Source: Verrucomicrobiales bacterium (lineage in GTDB: Bacteria > Verrucomicrobiota > Verrucomicrobiia > Limisphaerales > UBA1096). Taken from it: a stretch of 5,380 nt of DNA. Below, one piece after another: positions 1 to 5,380 of this stretch (positions are counted from its first letter, which is position 1; every line of letters starts with the position of its first letter). The stretch lies in the NCBI GenBank assembly GCA_028817635.1, contig JAPPPH010000010.1, forward strand, positions 1 to 5,380, read 5' to 3'. A program made the position numbers and the translations under genes. The notes beneath the pieces are model-generated. The model was not told where the DNA came from and did not search any database. It saw nothing but the letters and a program-made list of their open reading frames with translations.

Positions 1-4
1 GTCC

Positions 5-379
5 ATGAGGGAGCAGCACCCGCTGAAGTTTTACGTGGTGAAACGACACGAATCCATCCGTGGGCAATTGGCCGGCACGATTGAGGGAGACTCGGTTGGG
101 TTTGGCGAGTTCCCGATGCCGGAACAATTCATCGCGGTTGGAATCACATTTTTAGTGATGCTGTTTTTCAACACGATCAGTTGGATTTGGGGGATCATCG
201 CCGGGTTCCGTGGGAGCACTCTTTGGGGTTGCCTGAACATCTTCTTTTCACCACTGACACCGATGATTTACGGGTTTGGCGTTAGGCGTGACCTTGGCTT
301 TAAGTGCGCCATTTTTGCGACACTTTGCCTGTTCGGTTGGGTCGCTTGGGCAATCTATCTCGTGAGTCAATTTTCCTGA
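5..379 (+). CDS. Small multi-pass membrane protein of unknown function (start uncertain)
   Basis: I do not recognise a named family. The 124-residue product has a polar N-terminus of about 40 residues followed by hydrophobic stretches at roughly 42-68, 72-92 and 99-121, so two or three membrane helices are likely. Between them lies a Gly/Trp-containing segment (GFRGSTLWG, 68-76, then a Pro-rich turn, SPLTPM, 82-87). This resembles short bacterial membrane proteins that carry a Trp-Gly turn between helices, but I infer no function from that. The ATG at 5 is next to the window edge, so the gene may begin further upstream; an in-frame ATG at 116 (M38) would keep all the membrane segments. The stop lies 5 nt before the start of the secreted hydrolase, so cotranscription is plausible. 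Its DNA looks more AT-rich than the downstream genes, as often seen for hydrophobic proteins. Confidence 0.6.
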   Translation: MREQHPLKFYVVKRHESIRGQLAGTIEGDSVGFGEFPMPEQFIAVGITFLVMLFFNTISWIWGIIAGFRGSTLWGCLNIFFSPLTPMIYGFGVRRDLGFKCAIFATLCLFGWVAWAIYLVSQFS

Positions 380-384
380 AAACA

Positions 385-1422
385 ATGAAACTACGAATCA
401 TCTCCCTTGGCTTGGCCGCGGCGTTTGCGCTTGGCCAAGCGCAGGCGCAGGAGGGAAAAAAAGCGGATCACATCCTCGTGCCGTACGGCGAACAACGGCG
501 GCAGGTGCTGCACCTTTGGCTGCCGAAAACCAAGGGGCCAGCCCCGCTGGTGGTGCACTATCACGGCGGCGGTTTTCTTGGCGGAGACATCCGGCAAAAA
601 ATCCACAGTCGTACGGCGGAAAAATTCAATGACGCCGGGGTGGCTTACGCCGATGTGGAGTATCGGTTGCTGCACACGGCGATGTTGCAGGACATCATGC
701 GCGACTGCGCCCGTGCGGTGCAGTTCCTCCGCCACAACGCGAAGAAATACAACCTGGATCCGAACCGGGTCGGCGCGTATGGCGAGTCGGCCGGGGCGGG
801 GGCAAGCCTGTGGCTGGCGACGCACGATGACTTGGCTGACGCAAAGGCCGAGGATCCGGTTCTGCGCGAATCGAGCCGGCTGACCGTGGCCGCCGGTTTT
901 TGGGTGCAGGCCACGTACGACGTGATCCAATGGCCGAAAATTCTCAAGGTGCCGGAGGAGAAAACGCCGTACTGGAATTTTGTTAAATTTTGGAAATCAC
1001 AACTGCCGGAGAAACGGTTTAACGAACTGCGCAAGGACCTCGATATGCTGCGCAACATGGACAAGGGCGGCCCGCCGATGATGTTCACCGGCGGCACACC
1101 GGACAAGGGGGTGCATAGCCAGTTGTTCGTGGACAGGCTGGTGGCCCGGGCGAAGGAGTGCGGAGCGAACCTGAGAATCGCGAAAGATCGGGAGGAACTG
1201 GCAACGTTTGTTATGTCTCAACTGGGAATCAAACAAGCCGCAGAAAAGTCGCCGGCCAAGGCCAAGCGCAAGCCGTACCCCGCTCACTGGGGTAGCCCGC
1301 CCAAGCGACAGACTCGCGACTACCGAAAGCTGCCGGGTGGTTACGGGTTTGGCAGCAGCACATTAGCCAAGTGGATACAGCAAAACATGGCCAAGGACAA
1401 CAAGGCCAAGAAAAGCGAATGA
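385..1422 (+). CDS. Secreted alpha/beta hydrolase (HGGG esterase/lipase type) with C-terminal extension
   Basis: This is a probable carboxylesterase-like enzyme of 345 residues exported by Sec. The ATG at 385 is chosen because it gives a textbook signal peptide (MKLR, then a hydrophobic core, cleavage near AQA-21/Q22); the open frame continues upstream to 304 but would bury that signal. Seen in the sequence: oxyanion-hole HGGG at 60-63, nucleophile elbow GESAG at 133-137 with Ser135, and a likely acid at Asp240 in GGTPD. After Ser135 the only histidines are H147, H244 and H301, and none sits in the usual place after the last core strand (about 262-275), so the catalytic His is unassigned. The hydrolase core ends near 282. 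A Lys/Ala/Pro linker leads to a separate module (about 298-335: PAHWG, LPGGYGFGSSTLAKWI) and a basic tail. No good Shine-Dalgarno site precedes the start. Its last codons overlap the peptidase start (ATGA). Substrate is unknown; an ester or acetylated sugar would fit the context, by inference only. Confidence 0.85.
   Translation: MKLRIISLGLAAAFALGQAQAQEGKKADHILVPYGEQRRQVLHLWLPKTKGPAPLVVHYHGGGFLGGDIRQKIHSRTAEKFNDAGVAYADVEYRLLHTAMLQDIMRDCARAVQFLRHNAKKYNLDPNRVGAYGESAGAGASLWLATHDDLADAKAEDPVLRESSRLTVAAGFWVQATYDVIQWPKILKVPEEKTPYWNFVKFWKSQLPEKRFNELRKDLDMLRNMDKGGPPMMFTGGTPDKGVHSQLFVDRLVARAKECGANLRIAKDREELATFVMSQLGIKQAAEKSPAKAKRKPYPAHWGSPPKRQTRDYRKLPGGYGFGSSTLAKWIQQNMAKDNKAKKSE
427..442. repeat. 16-bp perfect palindrome containing the CTTGGCCAAGCG word
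   Basis: The sequence GCGCTTGGCCAAGCGC is its own reverse complement. It lies inside the signal-peptide coding region of the secreted hydrolase (codons for about residues 15-20) and contains at 430-441 the same 12-mer that is tandemly repeated at 2584-2607. A partial relative, CTTGGCTTGGCC, sits just upstream at 406-417. It could be chance within Ala/Leu/Gly/Gln codons, or a dispersed genomic word. Confidence 0.5.
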
Positions 1423-2582
1423 GCAGTCCCTCCGCATTTGTCCTCGGCGGTGTGCCGGCGGCGAACATGAACGTCCGGCACCGGATTCAATTCTCGGTTG
1501 GAGACGCCGTGTTTTACATCAGCCTGCCGCAGGAAAGCGGCGGGAGGCGTTCGATTTTGTTGGTGCGCGACATCGAGATGGATCGCGCACGAAAGCTGGC
1601 CCACGCCGACGAGATCGGCTGTGCGGCAGACTACGAACCGGAGGGCGGATTGTCGGGGGATCGTGATACAGCACTCGCGCAGGCAGGCGCGGAGTGTCTT
1701 CGACGCAACGGCATTGATCGTGTTCGGACGGACGGTTCGCTGCCGATGATTTTCACCGCGCACCTGCGCGAGGCCGGGATCGACGTGGAGTACGATCCTC
1801 AACTGGCCGTGCTGGATCGCCGCACGAAATCGGAGGAGGAACTGGCACACTTGCGCGAGGCACAGGCGGTCACTGAGGAGGCGATGGAATTTGCCTGCCG
1901 CACAATTTGCGCGGCTACTCCCGACGCGGAAGGCATTCTCCGCGACGGCGACACGGTGTTGACCAGTGAACTGATGCGCCAGCGGATCACCAGTTTTTTG
2001 ATCGGCAAAAATTGCTCGAACCACCATGACTCAATCGTGGTGACGGTGCCGCACGTGGCGGATTGCCACCATCACGGCACCGGCCCACTGCGCACCGGCC
2101 TGCCGGTGATCGTGGACATTTTCCCGCGCGTCAACGCCACCGGTTACTGGGGTGACTGTACCCGTACTGCGGTCAATGGCGAACCTTCGCCGGAGATCGT
2201 GCAAATGCACGCCGCCGTGGTGAAGGCCAAGGTGGAAGCCATCGCCGCGCTGCGGGTGGGAACCACCGGCGATGCTGTACATCAGGCCACGGTGGCATCG
2301 ATCACCGGCAGTGGTTACGTGATGGGCCTGCCGCCAGAAGGAGCAGGTGGAGACTTTACCTCCATGCGGCATGGTACCGGCCACGGCATTGGGTTGGACG
2401 TGCATGAGCCGATCCTGTTGTCTGACGGTGGTGGCGAAATTCTGGAAAACGAAGTGTTCACCGTGGAACCGGGGCTGTACTCGGCCAAGTTTGGCGGTGT
2501 CCGGGTGGAAGACATGGTGGTCGTTACGGCTGCCGGGCCGGAGAATTTCAATCGTCTCCCCGACCACCTCGACTGGCGCTGA
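1419..2582 (+). CDS. M24-family metallopeptidase, Xaa-Pro aminopeptidase-like
   Basis: This is a pita-bread fold metallopeptidase, predicted to remove the N-terminal residue before proline using a two-metal centre; it has no signal peptide and is probably cytoplasmic. With the ATG at 1419 the product has 387 residues: a creatinase-like N-terminal domain (about 1-135) and the M24 domain (about 140-375). All five expected metal ligands are visible: Asp233 (VDIFPR), Asp246 (GDCTRT), His322 (GTGHGIG), Glu350 (FTVEPGLY) and Glu364 (VRVEDM). His329 in DVHEP is the usual additional active-site His, and a His-rich stretch at 212-219 precedes the first ligand. The first two Asp ligands are 13 residues apart, compared with 11 in E. 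coli PepP. The start at 1419 is favoured because its ATG overlaps the preceding TGA, implying translational coupling; an in-frame start at 1371 would overlap the hydrolase, and M17 at 1467 is a further option. Related M24 enzymes (prolidase, creatinase) cannot be excluded as to substrate. Its link to sugar metabolism is unclear. Confidence 0.9.
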   Translation: MSSPSAFVLGGVPAANMNVRHRIQFSVGDAVFYISLPQESGGRRSILLVRDIEMDRARKLAHADEIGCAADYEPEGGLSGDRDTALAQAGAECLRRNGIDRVRTDGSLPMIFTAHLREAGIDVEYDPQLAVLDRRTKSEEELAHLREAQAVTEEAMEFACRTICAATPDAEGILRDGDTVLTSELMRQRITSFLIGKNCSNHHDSIVVTVPHVADCHHHGTGPLRTGLPVIVDIFPRVNATGYWGDCTRTAVNGEPSPEIVQMHAAVVKAKVEAIAALRVGTTGDAVHQATVASITGSGYVMGLPPEGAGGDFTSMRHGTGHGIGLDVHEPILLSDGGGEILENEVFTVEPGLYSAKFGGVRVEDMVVVTAAGPENFNRLPDHLDWR

Positions 2583-2583
2583 A

Positions 2584-2607
2584 CTTGGCCAAGCGCTTGG
2601 CCAAGCG
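2584..2607. repeat. Tandem 12-mer (CTTGGCCAAGCG x2) forming a 22-bp perfect palindrome
   Basis: Two exact adjacent copies of CTTGGCCAAGCG occupy 2584-2595 and 2596-2607, starting one base after the peptidase stop codon. Because each unit contains the palindrome CTTGGCCAAG, bases 2584-2605 together form a perfect 22-bp inverted repeat able to fold as an RNA hairpin or DNA cruciform. No T-tract follows, so it is not a canonical intrinsic terminator. It could stabilise or process the mRNA 3' end, be a weak terminator, or be one copy of a dispersed repeat. The same 12-mer recurs at 430-441. The remaining gap to the next gene at 2670 shows no convincing promoter or ribosome binding site. Confidence 0.75.
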
Positions 2608-2669
2608 ACGATTTCGGCATTGAACCGGCGGCGGGGTTTCCGTAGGTTTTGCCCGCACGCAATTCTATC

Positions 2670-3515
2670 ATGAGATTTGGCATCAATTCCTTCCTGTTTG
2701 TGTCGCCTTTCACGACGCAAAGCACTCGTCTTTTTTCCAAGTTCAAAAAATGGGGATTCGACACGGTTGAACTGCCCATTGAGGCACCGGAACACATCGA
2801 CTCAGTTAAGGTCAAAAAAGCACTCGACCGCGCCGGCCTGGCCTGCGGATCGGTCTGTGCCTGCATGGGGCCGGGGCGCGACTTTCGCGGCTCGGCCAAG
2901 GATCAACGCGAGGCGATGAAGTACTGCAAGGCACTCATCGACCACATGGTCAACCTCGGCTGCCCGTCGCTTATCGGCCCGGTTTATTCTGTCGTCGGCA
3001 AGGCCGATGCGGTCGAGCCGAAGGATCAAAAGAAGGAGTTCGATCTCGTGGTGAAGAACCTCAAGGTACTCGCCGCCTACGCCGAAAAGAAGGGCGTACA
3101 GATTTGTGTCGAGCCGCTGAACCGCTTCGAGACCGACTTTTTGAACACATGCGAAAAGGGTCTGCGCCTCATCAAGGCGGTGGGCAGTCCCGCACTCAAG
3201 CTGCACCTCGACACGTTCCACATGAACATCGAGGAGAAGAATCAGGCCAAGGCGATCCGCGCCGCGGGCAAGCACCTCGGGCATTTCCACGCCTGCGGCA
3301 GCGACCGTGGCACGCCGGGCAACGACCACATCGACTGGAAGCCGATCGTCGCTGCGCTCAAGGCGGTCAAATACAAGGGCGATGTCGTGATCGAGTCGTT
3401 CACGACCGACGTGAAGGTGATCGCCCGAGCGGCGGCCATCTGGCGCAAGATGGAGCCGACCCGCGAGGAGATCGCCACCAAGGGCCTGAAATTCCTAAAG
3501 AAGGCGTTCAAGTAA
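2670..3515 (+). CDS. Sugar epimerase/isomerase, D-tagatose/D-psicose 3-epimerase-like TIM barrel
   Basis: This 281-residue protein is a xylose-isomerase-like TIM barrel that probably interconverts ketoses by C3 epimerisation, or acts on a related 3-keto or inosose-type sugar, in the cytoplasm (no signal peptide). The opening MRFGINSFLF is typical of the ketose 3-epimerase branch. The Mn/Mg-binding and catalytic set is complete and exactly spaced: Glu148 (CVEPLNRFET), Asp181 (HLDTFHM), His207 (GHFHACG) and Glu242 (VIESF). The intervals of 33, 26 and 35 residues match E152/D185/H211/E246 of Pseudomonas cichorii D-tagatose 3-epimerase as I recall them. His184, Arg213 (DRGTPG) and Glu154 align with substrate-contacting residues. 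A Gly (G210) stands where that enzyme has Glu, so the substrate may differ. The ATG at 2670 is preferred over an in-frame TTG at 2649 because it gives the normal family N-terminus. No Shine-Dalgarno site is visible. A strong terminator follows. The exact substrate cannot be read from sequence. Confidence 0.88.
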   Translation: MRFGINSFLFVSPFTTQSTRLFSKFKKWGFDTVELPIEAPEHIDSVKVKKALDRAGLACGSVCACMGPGRDFRGSAKDQREAMKYCKALIDHMVNLGCPSLIGPVYSVVGKADAVEPKDQKKEFDLVVKNLKVLAAYAEKKGVQICVEPLNRFETDFLNTCEKGLRLIKAVGSPALKLHLDTFHMNIEEKNQAKAIRAAGKHLGHFHACGSDRGTPGNDHIDWKPIVAALKAVKYKGDVVIESFTTDVKVIARAAAIWRKMEPTREEIATKGLKFLKKAFK

Positions 3516-3525
3516 ACTCAATTTT

Positions 3526-3560
3526 AGGGGAGGGCGGCGCGTCTGTTCCTCCCCTTTTTT
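3526..3560 (+). terminator. Intrinsic terminator after the epimerase gene
   Basis: AGGGGAGG at 3526-3533 pairs perfectly with CCTCCCCT at 3548-3555 (8 bp, with a possible further G-T pair), enclosing a loop of about 14 nt. The stem's final T begins a run of six T at 3555-3560. It starts 11 nt after the epimerase stop and should end the upstream transcription unit. Confidence 0.85.
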
Positions 3561-3587
3561 GTCTCAATAGCTAAAAGAATTTTTAAC
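3559..3587 (+). promoter_or_regulatory. Possible promoter for the DUF1080-ThuA unit
   Basis: TTGTCT at 3559-3564 and TTTAAC at 3582-3587 are separated by 17 nt; each matches 4 of 6 bases of the sigma-70 consensus. A transcript from here would start around 3594, the A of the DUF1080 ATG, so it would be almost leaderless. The -35 element would overlap the upstream terminator's T-tract. The match is weak and is proposed mainly because only 33 nt separate terminator and gene. Confidence 0.2.
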
Positions 3588-3593
3588 ACGATC

Positions 3594-4346
3594 ATGAAAA
3601 AACTCATCACAGTACTGGGCCTTGCGGCATTTACGTTTGCCGGTCAGGCAGTCGCCGCCGAAAAGGGATTCAAGTCGATCTTCGACGGCAAAACATTGGA
3701 AGGCTGGAACGGCGATCCGAAATTCTGGAGCGTGCAGGACGGCGCGATCACCGGCAAAACCACCAAGGAAAACCCGACCAAGGGTAACACCTTCATCATT
3801 TGGGACGGGGGCAAGACCGGCGACTTCGATCTTCGTCTCGACTATAAGATCGTCGGCGGCAACAGCGGCATCCAGTACCGTAGTTTTAAGCTCAAGAAGG
3901 GAGCTGACCAGTGGCGCGTTGGCGGCTATCAGGGCGACATCGACTCCGGCCCGACCTATTCCGGCATTTGCTACGGCGAACAGTTTCGCGGCATTCTTTC
4001 GCTGCGCGGCAAGAAAACCACGTTGACCGTGGGCGACGACGGCAAGCTGAAGAAAGCCGTCGAGGAATTCGCCAAGGACGCCGATGTGGCCAAGGCGGTC
4101 AAGAAGGAGCAGTGGAACAGCTACCGCATCGTGGCCCGTGGCTTCAACCTGACGCAGTACATCAACGGCGTGAAAACCACCCAGGTGATCGACCGCGACA
4201 AGAAGACCCGCCGCGCCGACGGCCTGCTCGCGTTTCAGTTGCACGCCGGCCCGCCGATGACCGTGCAGTTCAAGAACGTCCGTATCAAGGAACTGCCCAA
4301 GCGCGTCGGCAAAGCCGGAGGCAAAAAGGGCAAGGACAAGAAATAA
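3594..4346 (+). CDS. Secreted DUF1080 / 3-keto-disaccharide hydrolase family protein
   Basis: This 250-residue protein belongs to the DUF1080 family (Pfam 3keto-disac_hyd), which has a concanavalin/LamG-like beta-sandwich; characterised members hydrolyse 3-keto-glycosides. It begins with a Sec signal peptide (MKKLITVLGL core, cleavage near AVA-21/A22), so it acts in the periplasm or outside. Family motifs are in order: FDGKTLEGWNG at 30-40, FWSVQDGAITG at 44-54, NSGIQYRS at 90-97, GYQGDID at 111-117, WNSYRIVARG at 174-183 with YINGV at 189-193, and the closing LLAFQLHAGPPM at 211-222 followed by QFKNVRIKEL at 225-234. The size is normal for a single-domain member. The last 15 or so residues are very rich in Lys and Gly and lie beyond the domain. 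No clear Shine-Dalgarno site precedes the ATG. It lies just after a terminator and 19 nt before the ThuA-like gene, so it probably leads a two-gene operon. Catalytic activity is inferred from the family; many members are untested. Confidence 0.9.
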   Translation: MKKLITVLGLAAFTFAGQAVAAEKGFKSIFDGKTLEGWNGDPKFWSVQDGAITGKTTKENPTKGNTFIIWDGGKTGDFDLRLDYKIVGGNSGIQYRSFKLKKGADQWRVGGYQGDIDSGPTYSGICYGEQFRGILSLRGKKTTLTVGDDGKLKKAVEEFAKDADVAKAVKKEQWNSYRIVARGFNLTQYINGVKTTQVIDRDKKTRRADGLLAFQLHAGPPMTVQFKNVRIKELPKRVGKAGGKKGKDKK

Positions 4347-4351
4347 TCCTT

Positions 4352-4357
4352 AGAAGG
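4352..4357 (+). promoter_or_regulatory. Shine-Dalgarno-like site for the ThuA-like gene
   Basis: AGAAGG lies 8 nt before the ATG at 4366, within the 19-nt gap after the DUF1080 stop. It is the clearest ribosome-binding site in the window and supports both the chosen start and translation from a shared mRNA. Confidence 0.5.
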
Positions 4358-4365
4358 CTGAAGCC

Positions 4366-5289
4366 ATGAAAAATCTGTTAGCCATTGCCTGCGCATTCGG
4401 GCTGGTTGCCGGTGCGGTCGCCGCACCCAAAAAGGTGGTGATGATCGCCGGTAAGCAGAGCCACGGTCTGCTCTCCCACGAGCATAACGCCGGGATCCAA
4501 CTGCTGGCCAAGTGCCTGAAGGAGGGCGCCTCGAAGCGGGTCACCCCGGTGGTGCAGCTCAACGGCTGGCCAAGCGACGAGTCGATCTTTGAGGGCGCCG
4601 ACGCCGTGGTGATCTACGCCGACGGCGGTGGCCGTCATCCGGCGTTGCAGGGAAACAACCTGGAGAAGCTCGGCAAGTTGATGAAAACCGGCGCCGGTTT
4701 TCTGACCATCCACTACGCCGTGGAGCCGACCACCAACAAGGGCAACAAGGAATTCCTCGACTGGCAGGGTGGCTGTTTCGAGACACACTGGTCGGTCAAT
4801 CCACACTGGGTGGCCAACTTCGACAAGCTGCCGAAGCACCCGATCACTCGCGGCGTGAAGCCGTTCAAGGCCAACGATGAGTGGTACTTTCACATGCGGT
4901 TTCGAGACGACAAAAAGGGCAAGTTGATCCCGATTCTCAGCGATGTGCCGCCGAAGGAAACCATGAAGCGCGGCGATGGTGCCCATAGCGGCAACCCGGC
5001 TGTTCGCAAGGCCGTGGCGGCGGGCAAGTCCCAGCATGTTGCATGGGCGTACCAGCGTGATGACGGCGGACGCGGATTCGGCTTCACCGGCGGACACAAC
5101 CACCTGAACTGGGGCAACGACGACTTCCGCAAAACCGTCCTCAACGCCATCCTCTGGGTGGCCAAGGCCAAGGTGCCGAAGGAAGGTGTGCCGTCCAAGG
5201 TGACCAAGGAGGATCTTTACGAAAACCTCGACGGTAAACGTGGCAAGAAGCCGGCCCCGAAATCGGCCCCCGGTGCCAAGAAAAAATAA
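4366..5289 (+). CDS. Secreted ThuA-like domain protein
   Basis: This 307-residue protein has a signal peptide (MKNLLAIACAFGL core, cleavage near AVA-19/A20) and a ThuA-like domain (about 22-266), a fold in the class I glutamine-amidotransferase-like superfamily. Landmarks are VVMIAGKQSHG at 24-34, ADAVVIYADGGG at 78-89, GFLTIHYAVE at 111-120, GGCFETHW at 135-142, HPITRGV at 158-164, DEWYFHMRF at 171-179, and the C-terminal AWAYQRDDGGRGFGFTGGH (226-244) with HLNWGNDDFRKTVLNAILW at 246-264. His116, His141, His176, His244 and His246 sit in conserved-looking positions and are candidates for the active site. ThuA of rhizobia is needed for trehalose use through 3-keto-trehalose; the role here, acting outside the cytoplasm beside a DUF1080 hydrolase, is inferred to be on 3-keto-glycosides. 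A basic Lys/Pro/Ala tail (about 291-307) extends beyond the domain. It is the second gene of the unit and is closed by a strong terminator. Confidence 0.9.
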   Translation: MKNLLAIACAFGLVAGAVAAPKKVVMIAGKQSHGLLSHEHNAGIQLLAKCLKEGASKRVTPVVQLNGWPSDESIFEGADAVVIYADGGGRHPALQGNNLEKLGKLMKTGAGFLTIHYAVEPTTNKGNKEFLDWQGGCFETHWSVNPHWVANFDKLPKHPITRGVKPFKANDEWYFHMRFRDDKKGKLIPILSDVPPKETMKRGDGAHSGNPAVRKAVAAGKSQHVAWAYQRDDGGRGFGFTGGHNHLNWGNDDFRKTVLNAILWVAKAKVPKEGVPSKVTKEDLYENLDGKRGKKPAPKSAPGAKKK

Positions 5290-5327
5290 CCTGACTTGGG
5301 AGTCACTCTCATAGGCAAATTTTCAAT

Positions 5328-5358
5328 AGGAGCGGCCGGTCGGCTGCTCCTTTTTTTT
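5328..5358 (+). terminator. Intrinsic terminator after the ThuA-like gene
   Basis: AGGAGCGGCC at 5328-5337 pairs with GGCTGCTCCT at 5342-5351 (10 bp including one G-T pair) around a 4-nt GGTC loop, followed by eight T at 5351-5358. It lies 38 nt after the stop codon and ends the DUF1080-ThuA unit. Nothing else is recognisable between 5290 and 5327 or after 5358. Confidence 0.92.
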
Positions 5359-5380
5359 GCGCTTGACCCAGTGCCAGACC

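Noticed and set aside
304..384. Upstream in-frame extension of the hydrolase to an ATG at 304
   Set aside because: It would overlap the membrane-protein gene by 76 nt and place 27 residues before a clear signal peptide beginning at 385.
407..883. Overlapping +-strand frame within the hydrolase gene
   Set aside because: The translation is Arg/Thr/Trp-rich low-quality protein typical of an out-of-frame shadow; the hydrolase frame has clear catalytic motifs.
2022..2076. His-rich segment in the peptidase as a possible extra metal site
   Set aside because: A His in this region is normal for M24 enzymes just before the first Asp ligand, so the cluster is more likely family variation.
2649..2669. 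TTG start adding seven residues to the epimerase
   Set aside because: The ATG at 2670 gives the standard MRFGINSF-type N-terminus of the family, and no ribosome-binding site supports the TTG.
1341..2795. Two long antisense open frames (minus strand, 1341-2027 and 2031-2795)
   Set aside because: They lie opposite the complete M24 peptidase, have no recognisable domain, and are expected from codon bias in GC-rich genes.
4567..4580. 14-nt match (TGGCCAAGCGACGA) to 2598-2611 inside the ThuA gene
   Set aside because: It lacks the palindromic left half and encodes ordinary Trp-Pro-Ser-Asp-Glu codons, so it is probably coincidence and is not counted as another repeat copy.
3564..5103. Antisense open frames opposite the DUF1080 and ThuA genes (3564-4244 and 4378-5103)
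   Set aside because: They mirror well-conserved coding sequence and show no domain or start signals of their own.

Overview
The window holds six genes, all on the + strand and closely packed, with no RNA gene, CRISPR array or insertion sequence visible. The DNA is fairly GC-rich. The gene mix (DUF1080/3-keto-disaccharide hydrolase, ThuA-like protein, IolE-type sugar epimerase, secreted HGGG-type esterase) and the mostly weak Shine-Dalgarno sites suggest a PVC-group bacterium, most likely Verrucomicrobiota. That placement is inferred from family content and not proven by any marker gene.

Layout: 5-379, a small integral membrane protein of unknown function, whose true start may lie before the window. 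385-1422, a secreted alpha/beta hydrolase with a distinctive C-terminal extension. 1419-2582, a cytoplasmic M24 (Xaa-Pro aminopeptidase-like) metallopeptidase, coupled to the hydrolase by an ATGA overlap. 2583-2669, an 87-nt gap containing a perfect 22-bp palindrome made from tandem 12-mers. 2670-3515, a cytoplasmic TIM-barrel epimerase of the D-tagatose/D-psicose 3-epimerase type with all metal and catalytic residues in register. 3526-3560, a strong intrinsic terminator. 3594-4346, a secreted DUF1080 protein. 4366-5289, a secreted ThuA-like protein, 19 nt behind it. 5328-5358, a second strong intrinsic terminator.

The terminators divide the window into an upstream unit (membrane protein, hydrolase, peptidase, epimerase) and a two-gene downstream unit (DUF1080, ThuA). 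DUF1080, ThuA and IolE-like epimerase families recur in routes that break glycosides through 3-keto-sugar intermediates. A reasonable inference is a carbohydrate-catabolic cluster in which envelope proteins process an oxidised glycoside and the epimerase handles the released ketose. The expected Gfo/Idh/MocA oxidoreductase is not in the window, so the pathway is incomplete here.

Points most worth a second look are the hydrolase's unassigned catalytic His and its C-terminal module, the CTTGGCCAAGCG palindromic word (three copies), the shared Lys-rich tails of the three exported proteins, and the very short gap between the first terminator and the DUF1080 start codon. I found no clear evidence of a wholly new defence or mobile system.
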